64,000 bases of DNA from Bog-950 sp964423405 (GTDB lineage Bacteria > Bacteroidota > Bacteroidia > Chitinophagales > LD1): assembly GCA_964423405.1 (NCBI GenBank), contig CAYREY010000003.1:62001-126000 (forward strand). The letters are read 5' to 3'. The notes under the pieces were generated by a model. The model was given only the letters and a program-made list of their open reading frames with translations. It had not been told where the DNA came from and did no database searches. Numbering within the stretch: the stretch's first letter is position 1; every line of letters starts with the position of its first letter. The translations under genes and the position numbers were made by a program. This document shows, one piece after another, positions 16,380-25,657 of the stretch.

Positions 16380-17693
16380 TTGACTTTCTCCGACTTTAAT
16401 TTCGAACCCACACTAATGGAAGGCCTGTCGTCGATGGGCTTTAATAACCCTACCCCCATACAGCAACAAGCCATACCCATTATAATGGGTAAAAAAGATT
16501 TGATTGCCTGCGCCCAGACCGGAACCGGCAAAACTGCCGCCTTTCTGCTGCCCAGCATTAACGAGGTAGTTAAACACCCCGGCGACTATGTACACACCCT
16601 GATAGTAGTACCCACGCGCGAACTGGCTATACAGATTGATGAGGCCCTGCAGGGCTTTGCCTACTTTGCCGATGTAAGCCACATAGCCATATTTGGCGGC
16701 ACCGGTGGCATTAACTTCGAGCAGGAGAAACGTGCACTTACACAGGGGGCCAACATTATTATAGCTACACCGGGCCGCTTGCTGGCCCACCTTAACATGG
16801 GCTATGTACGTTTCGAAAAACTACAACACCTGATACTGGACGAGGCCGACCGCATGCTCGATATGGGCTTTAGCGACGACCTGAACAAGATTATAAGCTT
16901 TCTGCCTAAAGAGCGGCAGACACTTATGTTTAGTGCTACCATGCCACCCAAAATACGCGACCTGGCCCGCAAGTCGCTAAAAGAAAACCCCGAGCAGATA
17001 AACATAGCTGTTAGTAAACCCGCCGCCGGTGTTAAGCAGGGCGTGTACATTGTGTACGATGCACAAAAAATGGAACTACTGAAAGATGTACTGAAGGATA
17101 AACAAAGCCTTAGCAGCATTATCATCTTCTCATCTACCAAAGAGAAAGTTAAGCAACTGGACCGCGAGTTGAAACGCCTGAAGTTTAACGTTAACACCAT
17201 ACACAGCGATCTGGAACAGGAGGAACGCAACGAGGTACTGCGCAACTTTAAAAACAAAACACTACAGATACTGGTTGCTACCGATATCCTTTCGCGCGGT
17301 ATCGATATCGACTCGATTGGCCTGGTAATAAACTACGATATACCCCGCGATGCCGAAGACTACATTCACCGCGTAGGCCGTACGGCCCGTGCCGAAACCA
17401 CCGGTGAGGCATTAACCTTTGTAGGCCCCGACGACCAGCGCAAACTGCAACGCATAGAGCAACTGATAGATAGCGAAGTACCCCGCATGCCTATACCCGA
17501 AAGGTTAGGCACAGGGCCAGAGTATAACCCTGCCAAAAACAGCGGTGGTTTCCGCCACGGTGGCGGCAACAAGGGTGGCGGCCATAAAGGTGGTGGGCAT
17601 AAAGGCGGCCACGGCAACAAAGGTGGCGGCGGAGGCAGCGGCCATAAAGGCAAAAAACACTTCCATAACAAAAAGAAAAACGAGGGCCAATAG
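16380..17693 (+). CDS. rhlE: DEAD-box RNA helicase, RhlE-like
   Basis: A 437-aa ATP-dependent RNA helicase. All motifs are in order: the Q motif GFNNPTPIQQQAIP (about residue 20), I AQTGTGKT (about 44), Ia PTRELAIQ, II DEAD (about 154), III SAT (about 184) and VI HRVGRTAR (about 330). The tail from residue 385 is a low-complexity Gly/His/Lys region (repeats of GGGHKGG), common in RhlE-group helicases and probably an RNA-binding, disordered tail. The start is TTG at 16380; it retains the conserved upstream aromatic residues of the Q motif (FSDFNF) that the first ATG would lose. A terminator overlaps the stop codon. Role inferred from the family: ribosome assembly, RNA decay or cold adaptation. 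Confidence 0.95.
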   Translation: MTFSDFNFEPTLMEGLSSMGFNNPTPIQQQAIPIIMGKKDLIACAQTGTGKTAAFLLPSINEVVKHPGDYVHTLIVVPTRELAIQIDEALQGFAYFADVSHIAIFGGTGGINFEQEKRALTQGANIIIATPGRLLAHLNMGYVRFEKLQHLILDEADRMLDMGFSDDLNKIISFLPKERQTLMFSATMPPKIRDLARKSLKENPEQINIAVSKPAAGVKQGVYIVYDAQKMELLKDVLKDKQSLSSIIIFSSTKEKVKQLDRELKRLKFNVNTIHSDLEQEERNEVLRNFKNKTLQILVATDILSRGIDIDSIGLVINYDIPRDAEDYIHRVGRTARAETTGEALTFVGPDDQRKLQRIEQLIDSEVPRMPIPERLGTGPEYNPAKNSGGFRHGGGNKGGGHKGGGHKGGHGNKGGGGGSGHKGKKHFHNKKKNEGQ

Positions 17694-17706
17694 GCCCTTT
17701 TTTTTG
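17683..17706 (+). terminator. Terminator overlapping the helicase stop codon
   Basis: AGGGCC-AATA-GGCCCT followed by an uninterrupted T-run of eight. The stop codon TAG lies across the loop and right arm. The remaining ~200 bp to the next gene contain three copies of TGCCTACACCC (17757, 17812, 17835) and no gene. Confidence 0.7.
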
Positions 17707-17756
17707 CTAACCCTACAAAGGTATGGCAACCGGTTTTCGGGCAGTTTTTTTTAGCA

Positions 17757-17845
17757 TGCCTACACCCTGCCAATGCAATACACTAAAAATCAACCATCTG
17801 CATACACCCCATGCCTACACCCCTACCTCGTTTTTGCCTACACCC
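17757..17845 (+). repeat. Three copies of TGCCTACACCC in a convergent gap
   Basis: The 11-mer TGCCTACACCC occurs at 17757, 17812 and 17835, plus a near copy (CATACACCCC at 17801). The core CCTACACCC also appears on the other strand directly before the ATG of the large gene that ends here (24498-24506). Meaning unknown; chance is possible. Confidence 0.5.
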
Positions 17846-17911
17846 TAATATATATTACTATTTTATATATCAAAAAAACATTAGGCTCGCTGCAGCAAAT
17901 TGTGCCCGGCA

Positions 17912-20900
17912 TTACATCTTCACCCACCTTCTTCTTGCCACAGCCTCATTGCCTTTCACCTCTATCACATAGGTTCCGGCGGCCAGTAGCTGTACATCTA
18001 TACGGTACGTATTGTTTTGCGGCACAGGCTTTTCCAGTACTATCATCTGCTGGCCGGTAGTATTGTAAACTACAATACCCGTTAGCGGCACAGCTGCCCC
18101 CACAAACAGATAACTGCTGGCCGGGTTAGGCTGTAACGTAAAGCCGGCCAATGTTGCCACCTCGCCTACCCCGGCTACCACACTCAGGTTAGTAGTAATC
18201 ACACTATCGCAGCCGTTGGCAGCTACTAGTGTATCGGTATACGTGCCGGCGGCACCGGTAGTACTGCCACCCGGCAGCGTGTAGGTAGTGCCTTGTTGTA
18301 TAGCGGTATCAACAGTAACCGCCTCGCCATATTTGGTATACAGGGTCAGAGTTATTATACTATCGCAACTATTTACAGCTTGTAGCGTATCGGTATAAAC
18401 ACCGGCCTGAGTAAGCTGCTGGTTGTTGAATGTGTACATATCACCATCACACACAGCATCGCTAAACATAGTGCGAGCCGTAGGGTACAATTCAAGAGTA
18501 AGCGTAACTATACTATCACAACCATTAACAGCTATTAATGTATCGGTATAAATGCCGGGCTGTGTTAGTTCACGGTAATTGAACAGATAACCATAGCCCT
18601 CACACATGGGTGCGCCATAACTAATACTAAACGCTGGTAATACTATAAGATTAAGAGTAACTATACTGTCGCAGCCATTACCAGCTTGCAAGGTATCGGT
18701 ATAAACGCCCGACTGTGTAAGCTGCTGGTTATTGAATGTGTAGTTACTATTATTACATATAACTTCACTAAAACCGCCTGTTAAGGCTGGTAACACCGTA
18801 AGGTTAAGCGTAACTATACTATCGCAGCCTGCCTGTGCGGTCAGGGTATCTGCATATACACCCGTGCTGGTCAAACTTTGCCCTTTAAACAGATAGCTTT
18901 CTCCATTACAAATACTTGCGCTAAACTGCATACTAATTTCCGGAACTACCTGCAATGCTAAATGTATAATGCTATCGCAGCCTGTGCTGGCCGTTAAGCT
19001 ATCTATATAATTACCTGTTACAGTTAACTGCTGGCCTTTAAAAGCGTAAGTTTCACCCGAGCAGATACCGGCAGATACTTGTGTGTTTATTTCAGGTGCA
19101 ACCTGCAATGCCAGGTTTACAATGCTATCGCAACCGGTGATGGCTGTTAGGGTATCTATATAGTTACCAGTTACCGTTAATTGTTGACCGTTAAACAGGT
19201 AGCTTTCGCCGTGGCAAACAGTTGCATTTACCTGCATACTAATTTCGGGCCTCACCTGCAAAGCCAAATACACTATACTGTCGCAACTGGTGCTGGCAGT
19301 TAAAGTATCTACATAATTTCCTGTTGCTATTAACTGCTGGCCATTAAAAGAATAAGTTTCTCCACTACAAATCGTTTCACTTATATACTTTACCGACGGC
19401 GTAGGCAACACTACGGCCAGCTGCACCATATCCCTGCAGCCATTTGCATCGCTAACCCAGTATGTATAGTTTCCATCAGGCACCGTATGTATACCAACAT
19501 CGCCACTATAAGCAGGTGTACCACCAGTGGCCGATACCAGTACTGTAGCATTGGTATCGTTACATAATATATTTTGTAATGTATAGTTGGCTACCAGCAG
19601 GGGTGGTTGGGTTACAGTTACATAAGCAGTATCCCGGCAACCTTTATTATCTGTAACAACGTACTCATAATTACCAGCAGGTACATATCTGGTTAACGAA
19701 CCATTGTAGTTATAAGCCGGTGTTCCACCGCTGGCGGCTAATGTAACAACTCCATTTTGACCATTGCAGACAGGCGACGTAACTGTATACTGTAGATCTA
19801 ACGGAGGTGGTTGTGTAAGTGTAAAATTAACTGTATCGGCGCACCCTCCGTTATCCGTAACTATCTCTGTGTAGGTTCCGGCATAATAATAAGCCGAATT
19901 TCCGCCCTGATAAGGAAACGTTCCTCCGCTTTTAATGAAATTTACAAGTACGCTTTTGCCGTGGCAGGAAATAGCACTTGCTGCGGGGGTAACATTAAAT
20001 GGATGAGATTGGGGTACAATACAATTAACCGTAGCTACACAGCCGCCCGAATCTGTAACAGAAAAGGTGTACACACCGGGTGCATAGTTGTAATGCATAC
20101 CGGTATCACCACTGTAAGGTGCAACACCGCCCTGTGGTGTAATGGTAATAGTAGACAATGTATCACGGCAGGTGATACGCGTTGCAGTGGCCGATAGGGT
20201 AAAATCAGAACCGACAGTTACCAGCAATGTATCTCTACAACCCAATGAATCGCTTACTACAAACTGGTGGCTGCCAACCGTTGTGGCAAAAGTGCCTATA
20301 CCAATATAAGGTGGCGCTCCTCCCGTAGCAGTAATAGTAATCATGCCTGGCTCATTACACGATTTTGGAGATACCAGTGTGTACGATGCGCTTAAATGAT
20401 TATGCGGGGTGGTTATAATTGACAGGGTCTTTTGACAACCTCTTGAATCGGTTACTTGAAAAATCCTGCCACCCGGCGCCACGGCCTTGTTTGCGGTTTG
20501 CCCGGTATAGGGCGGCACACCACCCGATACTGTAAATATTATATCGGTTGAATCTGAATTACACCTTGGAACCTGAATAGCAGAATATTGTAGGGAGGGA
20601 GGAGGCACATTAGCTACGTTTGTAGATGCCGAAACGCTACAACCATTGTATCCGGTAACAGTAACACTATAGTTCCCGGCCTGTTGCACAGATATAGCAC
20701 TATAGTCGATATTTGTATAAATCAGCGTATCGTTATAAGCCCAGGTATAAAGTTCGTTATATTCAAAATTGCTGGTGTTGGCTACCACTGTTATAGTTGA
20801 ATTGCACCCCCCGCCACCAACAGTTAGCCCAATTCCACTTTCGTGCAACTGATAATCAACGTAAACGCAACCTGTATACTGCTGAGTGCTTCTGGTTGAT

Positions 20901-23900
20901 GTAACCGTAACGTAATATAGACCGGCCTGCAGCCCAGTAATAGTAGACGAATCAGGATATGTATTACCCTGTATATCACTCCATTGATAATGCAATTGGC
21001 CCTGCAAAGGGGGTGAAACATTTGTTACAGAAGCACTTCCTGTGGGTGAACTACAATTTTGTGGAAAACCGGTTAGTGTAAGGTTATTGGGCCCTAAAAA
21101 AGACATGTAATACGATGCTGTAGCTGTACACCCTTGTGGGTTAGTAACTGTAACATCGTACAGCCCGGCTTGCATGGCTAATACATAACTAGAATTATAA
21201 CCATTGTCCACATAATACCCGCCAGGCCCACTCCATGTGTAATAGTATGAAGGATTTTGCTGTGGTGGCTGATAAGACACAGAATCTCCATAAAAACTAT
21301 GTGGTGTTAGTGATAAAATTTGATATTTGCAGAAATACACCGTTACATCCGAGCTTAAAATAACAGTATCGCGGCGCGCGTTAATAGAAGCGCTGGCACT
21401 ACAACCAACACTGTCCGTTACTGTTACGTTATAATACCCGCCACCATCTATAAATAAAAGATCCGAACTAGTGGTAACAATGGTACGTCCTGTACTCCAT
21501 TGGTATAAATATCTATCGGCTAATCCATTTACAATATCTGCTTCTACATATACAGTTGAACCACCACCACACCCTGCCGGATAGGGTTGGTTTAACTGAA
21601 CAGCCATACTGTGTACAACACCCGGATCGGTCACTGTTACAGAAGTCCTTACCAATTGCCGGTTTATACAATTAAAAGTATCGATATAATAGGTGCCAGG
21701 GGGCACGTTATAAATAGTATCGTTGTAACCCAGGTATTGGTTTTGGCTATTGTACCAATGGGCGTTCATACTTGTGTCACGTAAAAAATCAGTTGCTACA
21801 AGTATGCCGTTACTATTACCACAGCCCGGGCTTTGCAAAACGGTTATACCATACCGGTATACATTATTATAACCTATAGCGGCAGTACTGCTTACACTAC
21901 AACCATTATAATCAGTAACTGTAACCGTAAAATTGCCAACGGTATCAGATGTTATTTGCTGCTGTGCACTAGTGTTCGACCAAAGATAATTATAAGGAGG
22001 GTTACCATAACTAGCTTGTATATTTGCATCACCAATAGGGTTATCGCAATCTATATTAGTAACATCCAGGCTTGCCTGTACTGGTAAAAGTGTAAAGGTA
22101 TAATCGGCAATGCATCCTATGCTATCTGTTAGTATAACAAAATTTTCACCTGCGGGCAACGTAGCTGCCGTATCGCTAACCTCTCCGTTACCCCACATAG
22201 TGGTATAAGGTGGCGTACCGCCACTATAGTTTAAAACAGCATAGCCGTTACTTATATCGGGGCATGGCTGTTCAATATCTGTAATCCCCAAATTCAGGCA
22301 AGATGCAGTTTGTGTGTTGCCAAACTTCCAGCAAAACCCATACAGGCCACTTCCATTTACAAGTGGCGTATCTGGCACACTGTTCCCACAGCCAATTAAC
22401 CCTTCTCCGCATATATAAAAACTACCTCCACCGGGTACTATTGCAACATCTGCCGGATATTCATAGCAGCTATCGCCCTTGTAAGTACTATACGTACGTA
22501 TGCCCTGTTGTGTAAATGTGGCTATAAATCCATCGCTGTTACCCCTGTTCACAGGCTGATAATAACCACCCAATACAGGTGAATGCACCGGAAAATCTGT
22601 AGAAAATGTAAACCCTGTAACAATTTGCCCAACAGATGCATTGGACGCTATTGCTGTGGCCACATCGTTACCTGTTCCACCATAATAGGTGCTCCAGGTC
22701 ATAATGGTGTCGCCTCCAAACCTGGTAACAAACGCATCATATCCTCCGGCTAATTGTCCCTGGTAGTATTGTGCACTTATAATCTGCTTTAACGGAAAGT
22801 TGGCTGAGTTAGTATAACCCGTAACCGAATACGCTCTGTAACCAGTGTAAGTTACATCAGTTATATAATCATTACCATCGCCACCAATAATGCGTTGATA
22901 TTCTCCCACGCTATTATCAAAATGCACAACAAATCCGAAAGTACCACCGGTGCTATTTATGGCGGGCTGTGCTGGGCTCAGATAAGACAGCTTTGAACCA
23001 GCACTGTAACCGACCAAAACAGCGTGGTTACCCTGGCGCGCAACGCTCGTTCCATACGCTATTGCTGTATCGCGCAGGCCCGTTGCCCATTGCCTTACAC
23101 CCTGCAGGCTAAACTGAAGTATAAAAGCATTATTACGATTAAGAATAGGATAACGCCAATAGGAGCTTACCGAATTCGCTATGGGCAATATGGAAAAACT
23201 ATTACCCGACGCCGTATAGCCTGTTAACAATACCGCACTACTATCACAGATAACCTTCAATGCTTCATCGGTAAAGTTACCACCATAAAAGGTGCTCCAC
23301 ACTAAACGCAGGTTGCTCTCAAACCGCGCTATAAAAATATCTTGTGCCGATGCGGTTCCATCCATGTATGCGCCAGACATTGTAGAAATCGGAAAACCGG
23401 ATGTAGCCCCACCGGTTAAAAATATCTGTCCAAGCGGCGATACTGCTACACTATTGGCGAAATCATTACCACTCCCTCCCATGTAGCTGGCCCACAGCAG
23501 TGTTTGTGCCGGAGACACCTTTAATACTATTGCATCTACAGTACCATTAAAAGTACCGTCGTAAAAAGCATTATTGCCGGGGTTAACTCCGGGAAAATTA
23601 GTTGATGTAGTATAGCCTGCCAGGTAAGCGTTATTGGAAGCATCGGCAGCCACACCCCGCAGCCCATCGGCAAACGTACCACCATATTGCGCGCTCCATT
23701 GCAATTGCAATGGCGGGTCTATTACTAAATCGTTAGCGGTATTGTATGCACCAATGTTAAATGTAACTTCCTTCTCTAACTCGTTGTAATTATAGCTGGC
23801 TGCTACTTGTTGCTTTGCGGCAAAAGCTTTCAGCGCACCCTCACGCAACGCTCCGTTGCGGGTGCTTATCAATATATTATCGGTACCCGGTGTAATGTTG

Positions 23901-24496
23901 GCATACAGGTACTGCATTTTTATAACATTGCTGCTGTAGCCGGCATGTACTACAAAGTCGTACTCGGGCTGGCCCTTGCTGTTTATAAACCAGTGCCAGT
24001 CTATACCAGGGTACACATTTTTTACCGTCACATCGTTATAGTTGCTTACCGCTTCAGCTTTTATATCGCCATAGTAGTACGATGCCTTGTAGGCTACTTC
24101 GTTCTTAAACGCTAACTGGCTTTGGGTTAAAGTAGCGCCAACCAGGTCTACATCTACCCGGCTGTAGTGTACCTTAAAATGATTGTTATTGGTTTGGTAA
24201 ACGGGATGTTGAGAGGCAGCGCTGTCCAGCTCATAATTTAGTAAAACGTAAGTAACACCGGCTTCGGTCAGGTAAATATCCAGCCCGGGCAAGCTGCTTT
24301 TGGCTAGCACATTAGTTACCGGCTGGTAGTTCTCATCCAACACCTGCCCTGCATTGGGGGTAAAAGCCCCTGTTTTTTTAAAATCCGATACCGCTATATC
24401 TTCTTTAGCTACAGATGATGGCTCTGCCTGCGCGGTAACTTCATACCCCGCCAACAGCAACGCCATTAGCAAAACAAGGTGGTAAATGTTTTTCAT
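17912..24496 (-). CDS. 2194-aa secreted repeat protein with type A-like T9SS signal
   Basis: A giant secreted protein. It begins with a signal peptide (MKNIYHLVLLMALLLAGYE). An N-terminal beta domain of about 240 residues (FTPNAGQV...) is of the kind that precedes SBBP beta-propellers in Bacteroidota. The propeller follows, with repeats such as LLWASYMGGSGNDFANS and WSTYYGGTGNDVATAI at about 260-720. A long series of SprB-type modules comes next (SGGTPPY, TVTVTDYNGC), at about 740-1690. Eight 51-residue repeats with invariant CDSI/V follow, at about 1700-2110. The protein ends with a type IX sorting domain (TLQPNPASSYL ... GTYVIEVKG). It should be exported by T9SS and displayed or released as an adhesin-like filament. 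No enzyme motif was seen. Single-gene transcript. Confidence 0.9.
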   Translation of the reverse strand: MKNIYHLVLLMALLLAGYEVTAQAEPSSVAKEDIAVSDFKKTGAFTPNAGQVLDENYQPVTNVLAKSSLPGLDIYLTEAGVTYVLLNYELDSAASQHPVYQTNNNHFKVHYSRVDVDLVGATLTQSQLAFKNEVAYKASYYYGDIKAEAVSNYNDVTVKNVYPGIDWHWFINSKGQPEYDFVVHAGYSSNVIKMQYLYANITPGTDNILISTRNGALREGALKAFAAKQQVAASYNYNELEKEVTFNIGAYNTANDLVIDPPLQLQWSAQYGGTFADGLRGVAADASNNAYLAGYTTSTNFPGVNPGNNAFYDGTFNGTVDAIVLKVSPAQTLLWASYMGGSGNDFANSVAVSPLGQIFLTGGATSGFPISTMSGAYMDGTASAQDIFIARFESNLRLVWSTFYGGNFTDEALKVICDSSAVLLTGYTASGNSFSILPIANSVSSYWRYPILNRNNAFILQFSLQGVRQWATGLRDTAIAYGTSVARQGNHAVLVGYSAGSKLSYLSPAQPAINSTGGTFGFVVHFDNSVGEYQRIIGGDGNDYITDVTYTGYRAYSVTGYTNSANFPLKQIISAQYYQGQLAGGYDAFVTRFGGDTIMTWSTYYGGTGNDVATAIASNASVGQIVTGFTFSTDFPVHSPVLGGYYQPVNRGNSDGFIATFTQQGIRTYSTYKGDSCYEYPADVAIVPGGGSFYICGEGLIGCGNSVPDTPLVNGSGLYGFCWKFGNTQTASCLNLGITDIEQPCPDISNGYAVLNYSGGTPPYTTMWGNGEVSDTAATLPAGENFVILTDSIGCIADYTFTLLPVQASLDVTNIDCDNPIGDANIQASYGNPPYNYLWSNTSAQQQITSDTVGNFTVTVTDYNGCSVSSTAAIGYNNVYRYGITVLQSPGCGNSNGILVATDFLRDTSMNAHWYNSQNQYLGYNDTIYNVPPGTYYIDTFNCINRQLVRTSVTVTDPGVVHSMAVQLNQPYPAGCGGGSTVYVEADIVNGLADRYLYQWSTGRTIVTTSSDLLFIDGGGYYNVTVTDSVGCSASASINARRDTVILSSDVTVYFCKYQILSLTPHSFYGDSVSYQPPQQNPSYYYTWSGPGGYYVDNGYNSSYVLAMQAGLYDVTVTNPQGCTATASYYMSFLGPNNLTLTGFPQNCSSPTGSASVTNVSPPLQGQLHYQWSDIQGNTYPDSSTITGLQAGLYYVTVTSTRSTQQYTGCVYVDYQLHESGIGLTVGGGGCNSTITVVANTSNFEYNELYTWAYNDTLIYTNIDYSAISVQQAGNYSVTVTGYNGCSVSASTNVANVPPPSLQYSAIQVPRCNSDSTDIIFTVSGGVPPYTGQTANKAVAPGGRIFQVTDSRGCQKTLSIITTPHNHLSASYTLVSPKSCNEPGMITITATGGAPPYIGIGTFATTVGSHQFVVSDSLGCRDTLLVTVGSDFTLSATATRITCRDTLSTITITPQGGVAPYSGDTGMHYNYAPGVYTFSVTDSGGCVATVNCIVPQSHPFNVTPAASAISCHGKSVLVNFIKSGGTFPYQGGNSAYYYAGTYTEIVTDNGGCADTVNFTLTQPPPLDLQYTVTSPVCNGQNGVVTLAASGGTPAYNYNGSLTRYVPAGNYEYVVTDNKGCRDTAYVTVTQPPLLVANYTLQNILCNDTNATVLVSATGGTPAYSGDVGIHTVPDGNYTYWVSDANGCRDMVQLAVVLPTPSVKYISETICSGETYSFNGQQLIATGNYVDTLTASTSCDSIVYLALQVRPEISMQVNATVCHGESYLFNGQQLTVTGNYIDTLTAITGCDSIVNLALQVAPEINTQVSAGICSGETYAFKGQQLTVTGNYIDSLTASTGCDSIIHLALQVVPEISMQFSASICNGESYLFKGQSLTSTGVYADTLTAQAGCDSIVTLNLTVLPALTGGFSEVICNNSNYTFNNQQLTQSGVYTDTLQAGNGCDSIVTLNLIVLPAFSISYGAPMCEGYGYLFNYRELTQPGIYTDTLIAVNGCDSIVTLTLELYPTARTMFSDAVCDGDMYTFNNQQLTQAGVYTDTLQAVNSCDSIITLTLYTKYGEAVTVDTAIQQGTTYTLPGGSTTGAAGTYTDTLVAANGCDSVITTNLSVVAGVGEVATLAGFTLQPNPASSYLFVGAAVPLTGIVVYNTTGQQMIVLEKPVPQNNTYRIDVQLLAAGTYVIEVKGNEAVARRRWVKM
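18175..19395 (-). repeat. Eight tandem 153-bp coding repeats
   Basis: Within the 2194-aa gene, eight consecutive units of 51 codons share the pattern C-x-G-x-x-Y-x-F-x-x-Q-x-L ... G-x-Y-x-D-T-L ... GCDSIVTLxL. The first three units are closest to each other, and the last (TTYTLPGGST) is most divergent and lacks the first Cys. The repeats are in frame and protein-coding, so they are a site for copy-number change by recombination. Confidence 0.85.
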
Positions 24497-24714
24497 AGGG
24501 TGTAGGTTTTCAAAACAGGCTCCATAAAGGTAACACTATATACTATATATACACACAAATTTACAGGTGTGCTATTCCGGGCTATAAGCGTGCCTGTTTA
24601 TCGGCGGCAACGCAACCCCACAGTTTTGATCCCCCAACAATCCACTAAAAATAATCTCCATATAAATACAATAGTTACTACTTGTCTGCGTTTGGGTTCG
24701 GCACGTTTATACCT

Positions 24715-25569
24715 ATGAAACATTTTTTTGCTGTGTGCCTGATGCTGTTGCAACTGTCGCTACTGGCATTTGTATACCCCGATGGTACCGATGTAGAGTT
24801 TAAGGTAAAGAAGCGTTGCCACGAGTATAACCTGCGCACCACTACCGATACATTGAAAGCAGTATATAACACACGTCGGCGCGGCGATATTTCGGCCTTA
24901 CCCGAAGGGGTTTACAAATTTGCATTTACACAGTGCCCCTACAACCGTATCGACTCGGTATCGGCCGATAAAGGCAAAGTAAAATTTACCGACTCTGTAC
25001 TTACCTACGACCTGCGGCTATACCTTAATGACACTGCCATTTCATCAGTCAATTTTTATGTTAAAGGCCAGCTGGCTTATTTTAAAACATTTGTATTGCT
25101 CCCCTCTGCCAGCCCCGTTATACAACCTACCTGCAACTGCGATACCGGCAGATTGGATTTTTTCCTGGGCAATAGGATAGTAAGTAACGGTGGTGTGGTA
25201 CCGCGGCAAAAAATAGTGCAGGCTATATCTGCCGGCAATATTAACAGAGAGACACGTTGGATAGCCGTAAAACGTAACAACACCGATGACTGTTATGAAG
25301 CTGTATCCTGCACACTAACCTACCAATACACAGATGAACGGGGCAAACATACCACGCGCACAGAGTTAAGTAACTACACCAACTTAAACCGAACAAAACT
25401 TGCTGTTTTGAACAAGCCTGCCCGCACCTCTTCTATAAAGCTGGTGTACCGCTACCGCAACAGCTTTCAATGCAACAAAGTTAAGCGCCGCGATGGCCCC
25501 ATATCTGCATTTAAAATTGCATCACGGCCTGTTATACGGCAAAAACTATCTTTTGTGGTTACCAATTAA
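24715..25569 (+). CDS. Secreted hypothetical protein
   Basis: About 284 aa from the ATG at 24715, chosen because it begins a good signal peptide (MKHFFAVCLMLLQLSLLAF). The mature part is beta-rich with several Cys (CHEYNLR, CPYNR, CNCDTG, DDCYEAVSC). No family is recognised and no T9SS signal is seen at the C-terminus. It is divergent from the 2194-aa gene (218-bp gap without an ORF) and co-directional with the collagen-like gene 88 bp downstream. Probably a periplasmic or surface protein. Confidence 0.75.
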   Translation: MKHFFAVCLMLLQLSLLAFVYPDGTDVEFKVKKRCHEYNLRTTTDTLKAVYNTRRRGDISALPEGVYKFAFTQCPYNRIDSVSADKGKVKFTDSVLTYDLRLYLNDTAISSVNFYVKGQLAYFKTFVLLPSASPVIQPTCNCDTGRLDFFLGNRIVSNGGVVPRQKIVQAISAGNINRETRWIAVKRNNTDDCYEAVSCTLTYQYTDERGKHTTRTELSNYTNLNRTKLAVLNKPARTSSIKLVYRYRNSFQCNKVKRRDGPISAFKIASRPVIRQKLSFVVTN

Positions 25570-25657
25570 AGGTATACTCCGGTTTTCGGTACAGGCACCT
25601 GTTTCGCACTTTCGTTTTTTTGCCTATTTTGTGTAACGCTTAAAACAATACACTAAC

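Noticed and set aside
18175..19395. Regular tandem repeats considered as a CRISPR array
   Set aside because: The period is 153 bp, the units are in frame and diverged as protein repeats, and there are no short identical repeats with unique spacers.
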